A stretch of DNA of 64,000 nt from positions 1 through 64,000 of the forward strand of contig JAKSNP010000009.1 in assembly GCA_024399655.1 (NCBI GenBank), given 5' to 3'. Below, piece by piece: positions 1 to 9,195 of this stretch (the first letter of the stretch is position 1; every line of letters starts with the position of its first letter). Under the pieces are notes generated by a model. It searched no databases. It saw only the letters and a list, made by a program, of their open reading frames with translations, and was not told the DNA's origin. Position numbers and translations under genes: made by a program. This DNA is from Paludibacteraceae bacterium (GTDB lineage Bacteria; Bacteroidota; Bacteroidia; Bacteroidales; Paludibacteraceae).

Positions 1-1665
1 CAAAAACGTTGTGAATATCGTTCGAATTTGTACTTTGAAATCTTGATAAACAATGAGAACATTTAATGCAGGCGACCTGCATAGTTGTGAATATCGTTCG
101 AATTTGTACTTTGAAATCTTGATAAACAATACTTTCCAACAATATCTTTATATGTTTTGGTTGTGAATATCGTTCGAATTTGTACTTTGAAATCTTGATA
201 AACAATGATATTCCACCACTTTGTCGAATGAAATGCGTTGTGAATATCGTTCGAATTTGTACTTTGAAATCTTGATAAACAATTGAGAACATTTAATGCA
301 GGCGACCTGCATAGTTGTGAATATCGTTCGAATTTGTACTTTGAAATCTTGATAAACAATGTGAGTTCGACGATATGACTTCAAAGACGTGTTGTGAATA
401 TCGTTCGAATTTGTACTTTGAAATCTTGATAAACAATGTATAAGCAACGGTTCGGTTTCCGAGTTCGTTGTGAATATCGTTCGAATTTGTACTTTGAAAT
501 CTTGATAAACAATGCGAGGCAATAGAAAGACCGACCAATGACTGTTGTGAATATCGTTCGAATTTGTACTTTGAAATCTTGATAAACAATACGAACGTGA
601 ACGATACGTGCGCGTCGCTGTTGTGAATATCGTTCGAATTTGTACTTTGAAATCTTGATAAACAATGCAGCGGACATGGCCTGTACAAATTTTCTAGTTG
701 TGAATATCGTTCGAATTTGTACTTTGAAATCTTGATAAACAATGAAGCGATGCTTGGCAAGCAACCACAACCAGTTGTGAATATCGTTCGAATTTGTACT
801 TTGAAATCTTGATAAACAATCTTCCTCCGTTACTCATGATGAACTCATGAGTTGTGAATATCGTTCGAATTTGTACTTTGAAATCTTGATAAACAATTTA
901 CGAGTGAATATCAATAGCGATTCGTTGGTTGTGAATATCGTTCGAATTTGTACTTTGAAATCTTGATAAACAATGCGCTGAAAGAAGGTAAGGCAACCGA
1001 ACTTGTTGTGAATATCGTTCGAATTTGTACTTTGAAATCTTGATAAACAATGCGAGGCAATAGAAAGACCGACCAATGGCGTTGTGAATATCGTTCGAAT
1101 TTGTACTTTGAAATCTTGATAAACAATACAAATGAAATTATGAGCATATAGCGGAGGTTGTGAATATCGTTCGAATTTGTACTTTGAAATCTTGATAAAC
1201 AATTATATCACTATCTGCACGCGCTTCGGCCGCGTTGTGAATATCGTTCGAATTTGTACTTTGAAATCTTGATAAACAATAGGTGGCACTTAATATAGTA
1301 GCGCTCGATAGTTGTGAATATCGTTCGAATTTGTACTTTGAAATCTTGATAAACAATACGCTTACACGAATGCAGGTCACCTGTTCGGTTGTGAATATCG
1401 TTCGAATTTGTACTTTGAAATCTTGATAAACAATCAACGGCCGCGTACAATGCAATCAATTCTGGTTGTGAATATCGTTCGAATTTGTACTTTGAAATCT
1501 TGATAAACAATTATGTCATATATTTTTGAACTTCATGTTGAGTTGTGAATATCGTTCGAATTTGTACTTTGAAATCTTGATAAACAATACTCGTTAAATG
1601 GAGAGCGACAAAAACTCGGTTGTGAATATCGTTCGAATTTGTACTTTGAAATCTTGATAAACAAT
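1..1665 (+). CRISPR. Type II-C CRISPR array, 22 repeats, open at the left edge
   Basis: Twenty-two identical 47-bp repeats (start GTTGTGAA, end ATAAACAAT; first at 8-54, last at 1619-1665) separate 21 complete spacers: 15 of 30 nt and 6 of 29 nt. Bases 1-7 are the end of another spacer, so the array continues to the left. Strand is inferred: type II crRNA repeats usually begin GTTGT and follow the spacer, which places crRNAs on the plus strand, convergent with the cas operon. The leader would then lie outside the window. The repeat next to cas2 is not degenerate. Spacers 55-83 and 284-313 match except for one extra 5' base. Spacers 514-543 and 1052-1080 share 27 nt and differ near the 3' end. 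I saw no spacer with a convincing target inside this window. Confidence 0.98.
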
Positions 1666-1696
1666 AGAATTTGAATTATTCGTTGATTATCAAGAT
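1651..1696 (+). repeat. Inverted half-repeat forming a hairpin with the last CRISPR repeat
   Basis: ATCTTGATAA inside the last repeat (1651-1660) is matched by its perfect reverse complement at 1687-1696. After one mismatch, CAA (1662-1664) pairs with TTG (1683-1685). The 18-base loop is AT-rich. It looks like a short inverted copy of the 3' end of the repeat just outside the array. It could be a folded end of the pre-crRNA or a remnant of a degenerate repeat. It is not a usable tracrRNA anti-repeat, because it does not match the GTTGTG half that stays in the crRNA. Confidence 0.6.
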
Positions 1697-1714
1697 ATTA
1701 TGACGTTTATTAAG

Positions 1715-1753
1715 ATAGAAAAATGCAGGTGTTTAGCACCTGCATTTTTCTAT
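1715..1753. terminator. Bidirectional terminator between array and cas operon
   Basis: A perfect 17-bp stem (left arm 1715-1731, right arm 1737-1753) with loop TTTAG carries A5/T5 tracts in the arms, so a U-rich tail follows on either strand. It sits 20 bp beyond the stop of cas2 and 50 bp beyond the last repeat, and so can end both convergent transcripts. Confidence 0.85.
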
Positions 1754-1774
1754 TTACATACACTTTTTTCTATC

Positions 1775-3035
<1,261 letters not shown>

Positions 3036-3038
3036 ATC

Positions 3039-6000
3039 TTAATATTCTCCTATAGAAACTATTTTTCCGATATGATTGATACGTACTTTGACGATTCCCT
3101 TGAGTCCATTTAAGCCTAATCGTTTGTATGCTATGCCATTAAGTCCTTTTTTATCTTCAACTGATGTTTCCAGATGGTGGCGGAAAGTATAGTCTTTAGT
3201 TGCAATTTTTTGTACTCTAAACAGATTGGGACTTATAAGAGCATAATTGTTTTCATCTATTAAATCTATCTCATTGGGGTCGAAACCAGTTTGAGGATTA
3301 GGAAAAACAAACATCTCGTTTTGTTTCATTGTAAATAAGAAACGCCAACCTAAATGCTGATTATAGGTTTTATCTATGATAGGTAAATGGTCATTCGAAT
3401 TAATCGTTGCTTCATAGAAAGAAACTACATGCTCTTGTAAATCACCATTGGCATCTTCAAAAATTGCAACATGATGGTTGTTACTGGTGCTAACAAAATC
3501 CGAATCAACTTGATAGCCATCCACACCTACTATTACTTTGCCTTGATTATCGTGTTTTTTATGCAATGCCGTTGCATTGCTAACACCAGTAATTGTAACT
3601 CTTTTTATTTGAATACCGGCTTCTTTATTAAGCCAGATAGGATTCTCATCCAAATTGCTGAATGCAGTCTTTGCATCGCCATTGTATTCGGCTAATCGGT
3701 TTTCAAGAGCTTCTTTTACTTTAGGATGCACTACTTTGTCAATTTTCAAATCCGGAGAAATCGGTTTGCGAATGGTATATTGTGTTTGCATCCCTTTGGT
3801 TTTCACGATCTCGGGCATCGTATTCCCTTTGTCGTCAATAACAATAGGCTGTTTCGACAATGCATGACGGCCCGTAAATGCTTTTTTAGGATCATTGCCA
3901 TTTTCTTTTAATCGATTTAGCAATAATGTCCGATACGTAGGATTGCAGACTGTTTGTATCTTTTCTTCTGTAAATGCGGCTCCGACTTTTTCTTCTTTCA
4001 CCACCTCTTGCTTGATGCAACCATAAATGGTATCATTATGCAATGATCCACGAGGCGTCAAAGCTTGATATGATTCATCTTTACCTTGAATCTTATAGGT
4101 ATTGGATGTTGTGACCTTATTTTTGGCTTTAACTGAAATCAGAACGGATTCCAGTTGCTGTTTTGCCTCTTGACGGAATCGTTTTAACTCCATTGGAGCC
4201 TTGAAACGCATTTTACCATCATGGCGTTCCAAGAATTTGTTCTCAATTGCATAAATAACAGCAGATCGTTTATCTTTTGGTATATCGGTTAGATTAACCA
4301 TATCCAAATCTATATAATCATCTATTGATTTTTCAATTCGCGCATTTAGATTATTAAGATACTGAATATATGCCAGGCGAGTAAAAGCTATAGTAAGTGC
4401 ATCCATGGCGTGATGTCTATTATCATTACGCTTCGTCCAATTTACTATTTCTTTAATTTGCCTACCATCTCTATCTTTTCGATATTGGGTTTGACCTATT
4501 GCCTCATACTTGTCCCAATTCAATTCTTTCATAATATCTACGAGTTGCCAATCTTCACGCAAGCGATCTGTTACACTACCAGTAGTGGCTACCACCATAG
4601 GAACCAACTGCTCAAGAATTTCTCGTGCTTTTTTTGCTATGTACTGTGAATCGCGGAGATCTCTATCTATAAATCCGCTGGGGATTTCTGATTCAGTCAT
4701 TAGCAATTTCTTTCCTTTGGTTTTAGATATGGCTTCATCTGCCATTAACTTTTCCACACGTTCCTTATAATTACCTAATTGCGTCTCCCCATATGTTTCT
4801 TTGATAAAATCGTATGCGGTCATCTTCCCCTTTTTGATATTGACATCCCGTGCTTCCAAGGTCTTGTTGGAGAAACTGTCATCAAAAATGGATGCTTGAG
4901 GAATAATATGCTCTATATCAAATTCTTTACTGAAGATTTTTTCACGAGGAATATACGTATTGGAATATAAAGTTTTATATCCATTATCTTTCAGTTCCTC
5001 ATAAAGGCGATAACGAATGATGTCATTTCGAGTTACGTGCTGAATGCCAAACTCTTTCTCAAGGATAGATTTTACTCTACCGTTCTCATCTTCCGTTTTC
5101 CCTATATTTTCACTCATTTCTTTCCTTTCTTGCGCACTTTTCTTTAACTCACGCGCCATCTCAATGCGGATTTCATCAGGCTTGCCATACGTTGCAACAA
5201 CTTGATTAACCACATTAATCATTTGATTGAGTATTTTCTCAACAACAGGATTGCGCAAAGTATTTTGAGGAATAAGAGATAAAGAATCTAAATATTGTTT
5301 TTGCGACAACTCCTCTTTGGTCAAAGAGCGTTTCGAATGTCTATATCCTGCTTTCTCACAAGCTTCGCTATACATCAAGCCTTCGCGTAAATAAGGCATG
5401 ATTTTTCGCATAGCTCGTGAAGACAAACTGCTATATCCATCTTCCAAAGTGAGATTTGCTAATCTGCGTGCCGTGCCTTCATCAAATCCAAAACGTTCAC
5501 TTTGCAAAATTGCCAACAAAGAATCTATTCCGCTTATCGATTTATCTCCCTCATAAGAATATAGCAGATGCCATAATTGAATGAGTTTTTGTCCTCTTTC
5601 ATTATCATCTTCTTTGTCTATTCTACATACGTCTGTCCGATATGTTGCTATATCTTTAATATTAGGTATTATTTCCAATAAGGCTGCTTGTGTGGTATTG
5701 CCCTTTAATTTACCTTTGTAATTTGAAATCTTAACACCTAACACCTTGTTTGCTTCCGGAATAGATACAGAATAATTCCAATTTAGGTGATTGAATATAA
5801 TTTCTCGTTCTTCATTAGTTAGAAGTCGTTCATTCTTTCCTTCTTTTACTCGTATGTTGTTAACCACCCCCCATATCCTAAACTCTTGAAATAATGGAGC
5901 GGAGGCTGCGCAAACTTTTGGACCGATTGTAATTTGTTTTTCTTTGCCATCAACAATACGCGTTATCTGCTTTCCTTCCAACTCACATACAGCCAATTCT

Positions 6001-7151
6001 CCTTTTTTACTCTTTAATGGACGTTGAAAGAATATCGCTTCATTGCGTATATGCTGCTTGAGTTCGGGTGTCAGTTCTTTATGGAAACGAGCCTGCGTTT
6101 CCCAAATACGTTCAAATTCATCTAAATAATCTTGACGATAGAAAACCTCATTCTTAAAACTATAATGAGAATTTTTGCTAATCTGCTCGTATTGATATTG
6201 TCCGACAGTTTGGCTATTGAAGAATAATTGTTTGCTTCTATCACCGATAGCTCCAAGGTAACCGCTGGATGATGTGATATTACTATTAATATCTTGCAAA
6301 ACAACTACTAATTGCTCTAACGACATTTGTTTTGTCACAGCATCTTTTCGCCAAAGAGCATTTTCAATTTTTAAATCTAAGCCTTTAGTAGTTCGTTTTT
6401 CACCAACTAAATGCCAAGGTTCAGCCAATATTGCGTATGTGGCTTTTTTATTAACACCTCTGACTATGTCTCTTAATTCAACTGTAAGTTCTTGATGAAA
6501 ATGTTGTTGTGTATTCCAGATTGTTTCAAACTCAGTCAATAAGTCGGATCGATAATAAGCGGGTAATTCTTTTTTCCCGCTTTTAAGTATGGAATAATTG
6601 ATAGCTCCAGGTGTAAGATTTTCCGTATACATCTTTTTTGCAATGGCCATGCCGTCAATTAATTCTCCTTCATCAGATGATTTTATTTTGCGTGAACTTT
6701 TATATCCACGTTTTTTGTTTATCATCAATAACACCCGTGCAAATTGCTCTAATGTAATCTCTTCAGTTGCGGCTTTTGAACGCAATTGTACGGTCTCGAA
6801 TGTCGTTCTGTTTCCTGTTTCCGTCAATATAGTTTCATCACCTATTATTCCATATTGTTTAAGATAATACAATAATACTTCACGACGTTTTTTAAACCTT
6901 TGAAGTGTCCGACGAGCACTTCGAAGTTGGGTGCGTTTCGCGTTACAAGATATACTTTTTCCTCCCAAAAAATCCTTTTCGGGATTCATGCAATCTTTAC
7001 CGGATTCCGAATTTACAAAATTATCATAGTGAATGGTTCGCACGCCTATTTTTTCAATAGATGAATTAAATCCATCTTGGTCTTCATTCACCATGGCCCA
7101 ACCTATACTGTTGGTGCCCAGGTCTAAGCCTAATATCTTTTTCGTTGCCAT
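3039..7151 (-). CDS. cas9: RNA-guided DNA endonuclease Cas9, type II-C
   Basis: Effector nuclease of the locus, 1370 aa, the large form seen in Bacteroidota II-C systems. RuvC-I is LGLDLGTNSIGW with Asp10. An Arg-rich bridge helix spans about 72-95. RuvC-II is IRIEMAREL with Glu664. The HNH core is DIEHIIP with His748 and Asn762, and RuvC-III is NRHHAMDAL with His914 and Asp917. All catalytic residues are present, so both nickase centres should work. The REC lobe holds two similar blocks (about 199-226 and 337-364), each of the form YR-D-L--EF--IW--Q--FH-ELT-EL. The PAM-interacting C-terminus cannot be read for specificity by eye. Transcription starts from the promoter at 7216-7247. Confidence 0.99.
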   Translation of the reverse strand: MATKKILGLDLGTNSIGWAMVNEDQDGFNSSIEKIGVRTIHYDNFVNSESGKDCMNPEKDFLGGKSISCNAKRTQLRSARRTLQRFKKRREVLLYYLKQYGIIGDETILTETGNRTTFETVQLRSKAATEEITLEQFARVLLMINKKRGYKSSRKIKSSDEGELIDGMAIAKKMYTENLTPGAINYSILKSGKKELPAYYRSDLLTEFETIWNTQQHFHQELTVELRDIVRGVNKKATYAILAEPWHLVGEKRTTKGLDLKIENALWRKDAVTKQMSLEQLVVVLQDINSNITSSSGYLGAIGDRSKQLFFNSQTVGQYQYEQISKNSHYSFKNEVFYRQDYLDEFERIWETQARFHKELTPELKQHIRNEAIFFQRPLKSKKGELAVCELEGKQITRIVDGKEKQITIGPKVCAASAPLFQEFRIWGVVNNIRVKEGKNERLLTNEEREIIFNHLNWNYSVSIPEANKVLGVKISNYKGKLKGNTTQAALLEIIPNIKDIATYRTDVCRIDKEDDNERGQKLIQLWHLLYSYEGDKSISGIDSLLAILQSERFGFDEGTARRLANLTLEDGYSSLSSRAMRKIMPYLREGLMYSEACEKAGYRHSKRSLTKEELSQKQYLDSLSLIPQNTLRNPVVEKILNQMINVVNQVVATYGKPDEIRIEMARELKKSAQERKEMSENIGKTEDENGRVKSILEKEFGIQHVTRNDIIRYRLYEELKDNGYKTLYSNTYIPREKIFSKEFDIEHIIPQASIFDDSFSNKTLEARDVNIKKGKMTAYDFIKETYGETQLGNYKERVEKLMADEAISKTKGKKLLMTESEIPSGFIDRDLRDSQYIAKKAREILEQLVPMVVATTGSVTDRLREDWQLVDIMKELNWDKYEAIGQTQYRKDRDGRQIKEIVNWTKRNDNRHHAMDALTIAFTRLAYIQYLNNLNARIEKSIDDYIDLDMVNLTDIPKDKRSAVIYAIENKFLERHDGKMRFKAPMELKRFRQEAKQQLESVLISVKAKNKVTTSNTYKIQGKDESYQALTPRGSLHNDTIYGCIKQEVVKEEKVGAAFTEEKIQTVCNPTYRTLLLNRLKENGNDPKKAFTGRHALSKQPIVIDDKGNTMPEIVKTKGMQTQYTIRKPISPDLKIDKVVHPKVKEALENRLAEYNGDAKTAFSNLDENPIWLNKEAGIQIKRVTITGVSNATALHKKHDNQGKVIVGVDGYQVDSDFVSTSNNHHVAIFEDANGDLQEHVVSFYEATINSNDHLPIIDKTYNQHLGWRFLFTMKQNEMFVFPNPQTGFDPNEIDLIDENNYALISPNLFRVQKIATKDYTFRHHLETSVEDKKGLNGIAYKRLGLNGLKGIVKVRINHIGKIVSIGEY

Positions 7152-7215
7152 ATAATGTATGTATTTATTTCTATTATTTTATATGCCCGATTGGGGCAAT
7201 TTCAATTTCACGCTG

Positions 7216-7247
7216 CAAAGTTACTAAATTTTTTCCATATATCCAAA
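7216..7247 (-). promoter_or_regulatory. Promoter of the cas9-cas1-cas2 operon
   Basis: On the minus strand TTTG (7244-7247), 20 bases, then TAACTTTG (7216-7223), the Bacteroidota primary-sigma consensus. The spacer holds an A6 run, like other promoters here. It leaves a 5' leader of roughly 55 nt before the cas9 ATG. Confidence 0.8.
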
Positions 7248-7275
7248 TTTTCACAACTCACAACTATTCTATCAA

Positions 7276-7432
7276 TCACCAATAATCAATAACCAATTAC
7301 CAATAACCAATTACCAATAACCAATAACCAATAGTTAGGGTCAACGTCAACGTTAAGGTTAAATATCCAATCACCCAACAACAAATAACAAATAGTTAAG
7401 GTTTAGGTCAAGATTAAGGTTAAGGTTAAAAA
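7276..7432. repeat. Low-complexity tandem repeats upstream of cas9
   Basis: About eight imperfect 7-mers of the type ACCAATA/ACCAATT (7276-7333) are followed by 6-mer runs of GTTAAG/GTCAAC type (7334-7350 and about 7394-7430). The order of units varies, suggesting replication slippage. No gene or RNA structure was recognised in it. A related stretch (CCAACCAATAACCAATT) recurs near 7926-7944. Confidence 0.8.
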
Positions 7433-7620
7433 TCGCTTTCTTCATAACTGTCGAAGCCCGACATGCCGTCTCTTTGCTCCGAGTCGCACGACCAGTCCTC
7501 CCGGTCAGTCCAGTTGCTGCACGACCGTCCATAATGCTTCTTCTTCCTGCTCTCGCCAAACCATTCTTCCGGATCATAGCTCGTTTCTGTCGAGCCAAAT
7601 AATAAATCAAATAGTCCCAT
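7426..7620 (-). CDS. Small hypothetical protein (64 aa)
   Basis: Not recognised. The ORF starts MGLFDLLFGS and continues with an Asp/Glu/Ser/Trp-rich, very hydrophilic sequence containing two Cys. No signal peptide or membrane segment is visible. A TATTTTTG box lies about 40 bases upstream on the minus strand, but its TTG partner is closer than the usual 20 bases. The 3' end runs into the GTTAAG repeats. A start followed by a short amphipathic helix is like many real small Bacteroidales proteins, yet an overlapping 79-aa frame (7371-7610) exists and I cannot exclude that neither is translated. Confidence 0.45.
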   Translation of the reverse strand: MGLFDLLFGSTETSYDPEEWFGESRKKKHYGRSCSNWTDREDWSCDSEQRDGMSGFDSYEESDF

Positions 7621-7751
7621 AGTTATTTTTTATTTTAATGAAATTTGGCTGCAAAAATAATACTTGCGACTGACAATCCGTGTCAGCCTCCGTTTTTTTT
7701 TTACTTTTTTCGTTTTTTTCGTAATTATTTCATCCTTTCAGCCTCTTTCTC

Positions 7752-7782
7752 TTGCATACTCCGGCCTTTTTCCGTACCTTTG
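7752..7782 (+). promoter_or_regulatory. Plus-strand promoter between cas9 and the WYL gene
   Basis: TTG (7752-7754), 20 bases, TACCTTTG (7775-7782) followed by CA. The downstream half is the same as in the lepA and tRNA-Ala promoters. The nearest sizeable plus-strand gene, the WYL regulator, starts 320 bp away, so the RNA has either a long leader or a product of its own (see the 17-codon ORF). Confidence 0.75.
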
Positions 7783-7859
7783 CAATCGCTTTCAATCGAA
7801 ATATACCGCCGATTTTCACTTTCGTCATTCATCCAACCTGCTATACACCTTACAGATAT

Positions 7860-7913
7860 ATGCTAACACTTATTCTATTTTTATTGATCATTCTGCTCCT
7901 TACGCATGAATAA
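7860..7913 (+). CDS. Possible 17-residue hydrophobic peptide
   Basis: A 17-codon ORF (MLTLILFLLIILLLTHE) begins about 70 nt behind the promoter at 7752-7782. Its first 14 residues form one continuous hydrophobic stretch with a polar end, the form taken by type I toxin peptides and small membrane peptides. No Shine-Dalgarno is visible and no antisense RNA promoter was found opposite it. It could equally be a chance ORF in the WYL gene's leader. Confidence 0.25.
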   Translation: MLTLILFLLIILLLTHE

Positions 7914-8008
7914 CCCACACCCTTGGCATATTCCAACCAATAACCAATTGCGCATTATTTACGGTTCTCGTTAATCGTGAATGGTGAATTAATTATATCC
8001 GCATGGCA

Positions 8009-8032
8009 GTCTACGTCTACGTCTACGTCAAT
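8009..8032. repeat. GTCTAC hexamer tandem repeat
   Basis: Three to four copies of the 6-mer GTCTAC lie about 75 bp before the WYL gene start. The rest of 7914-8105 shows no further gene or clear signal. Confidence 0.7.
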
Positions 8033-8105
8033 CTGCCCGTCAGTCGATAATTCAAACAGTTGCCGCAACGCGGCATAGTCTAAAGTTAAAAATAAATCCA
8101 CACTT

Positions 8106-9020
8106 ATGGCAAGCAACCGACTCTTCCAAAGATACATCTGGCTCGTCGACACCATCTTCTCCGCCAAAGCCATTTCACGCGAAGAAATCGACCGCAGATG
8201 GATGAACAGCGCTTACAACTACAACCACGAATCGCATTACGGCGAACGCAATTTCCATCGGCACCGAGAAGCTATCTACGAAATATTCGGCATCGAAATC
8301 GTCTGCAACCATACGTCCAAACTCTATTCCATCGGCAATCTCGGCGATTTGAAAGACAACGGTATTCGCGCATGGCTCATCGATACCTTCGCTATCAATA
8401 ATCTCGTCAACCTCGCCGGCGATATGAAAAACCGTATCATCTTCGAGCAGATACCCGAAGGCAACCGATTCCTCTCCACCATCGTTTCCGCCATGAAAGA
8501 AAACAGAAAAATCCGCCTCACCTATCAGGGATTCGACCGGCCCGAACCGCACTCCTTCCTCCTCGACCCCTATTGCCTCAAGGTCTTCCGACAAAGATGG
8601 TACCTCATTGGCAAACCCGAAGACCATCCCGAGGAGCATGATCCACGGGTCTATGCGCTCGACAGGGCCAAAGAAATAGCTCTTTCCGAACTCCATTTCC
8701 GATTCCCCAAACGTTTCAAAGCTGCCGACTTCTTCTACGGCTACATGGGAGTCGACCGCCGTATACGCGACATATCCGACGTCCGTATCCGTGTACGCGC
8801 CGAAGATGCACCCTATCTCCGCACCCTCCCGCTACATGAGTCGCAAACCGAATGCCAACGGGACGACCAGTTCAGCATCTTCTCCTATCATGTCGCACTC
8901 ACCTACGACTTTATTCAGGAGCTCCGCAAGTTCGGTCCTTCGCTCGAGGTCCTCCAGCCGCAATCCCTCCGCCTCCGTTTCGCTCAGGAATCCGCCCGCC
9001 TTGCCGAAATCTACCGCTGA
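8106..9020 (+). CDS. WYL-domain transcriptional regulator
   Basis: A 304-aa regulator with an N-terminal winged-helix-like segment (about 1-75), a WYL domain (about 125-200) whose signature Trp-Tyr-Leu sits at 165-167 in RQRWYLIGK, and a C-terminal extension (about 225-300). WYL proteins bind ligands, often nucleotides or nucleic acid, and many regulate CRISPR, phage-defence or DNA-damage genes. This one is divergent from the cas operon, about 950 bp from cas9, so a regulatory link is possible but unproven. Codons end strongly in C, unlike cas9, indicating a different compositional history from the CRISPR locus. The start ATG is the first in the frame. Confidence 0.9.
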   Translation: MASNRLFQRYIWLVDTIFSAKAISREEIDRRWMNSAYNYNHESHYGERNFHRHREAIYEIFGIEIVCNHTSKLYSIGNLGDLKDNGIRAWLIDTFAINNLVNLAGDMKNRIIFEQIPEGNRFLSTIVSAMKENRKIRLTYQGFDRPEPHSFLLDPYCLKVFRQRWYLIGKPEDHPEEHDPRVYALDRAKEIALSELHFRFPKRFKAADFFYGYMGVDRRIRDISDVRIRVRAEDAPYLRTLPLHESQTECQRDDQFSIFSYHVALTYDFIQELRKFGPSLEVLQPQSLRLRFAQESARLAEIYR

Positions 9021-9195
9021 TCTCCCATCCTCGGTTTCCTGCTAGGTTTCTCTGTTCATTGCAGAATGTGTATGGGGTCGCGGTTTATGTTAGTATTGTA
9101 CACTTTGAGAGAAAAATGCCGTAATACAAATAAAATATGCGCGAAACTTTTTCATTTCTTTTGTTCTTGTAATAATAAAAATATGTCTAAAAGAA

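Noticed and set aside
63-1510. Several minus-strand open frames across the CRISPR array
   Set aside because: They repeat the translated repeat (for example LFIKISKYKFERYSQ, VYQDFKVQIRTIF) and spacer codes; pure by-products of a 47-bp repeat without stops.
7217-7258. tracrRNA candidate upstream of cas9 (CAAAGTTAC...CAAATTTTCACAAC on the plus strand)
   Set aside because: Only short broken matches to the repeat complement, partly the cas9 promoter itself, and no hairpins or terminator follow.
7788-7812. tracrRNA candidate CTTTCAATCGAAATATACC behind the plus-strand promoter
   Set aside because: Only TCGAA and ATAT match the anti-repeat; too weak to pair with the crRNA.
7664-7909. 81-aa plus-strand frame rich in Phe and Ser
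   Set aside because: It starts upstream of the promoter, and its composition just mirrors T-rich DNA.
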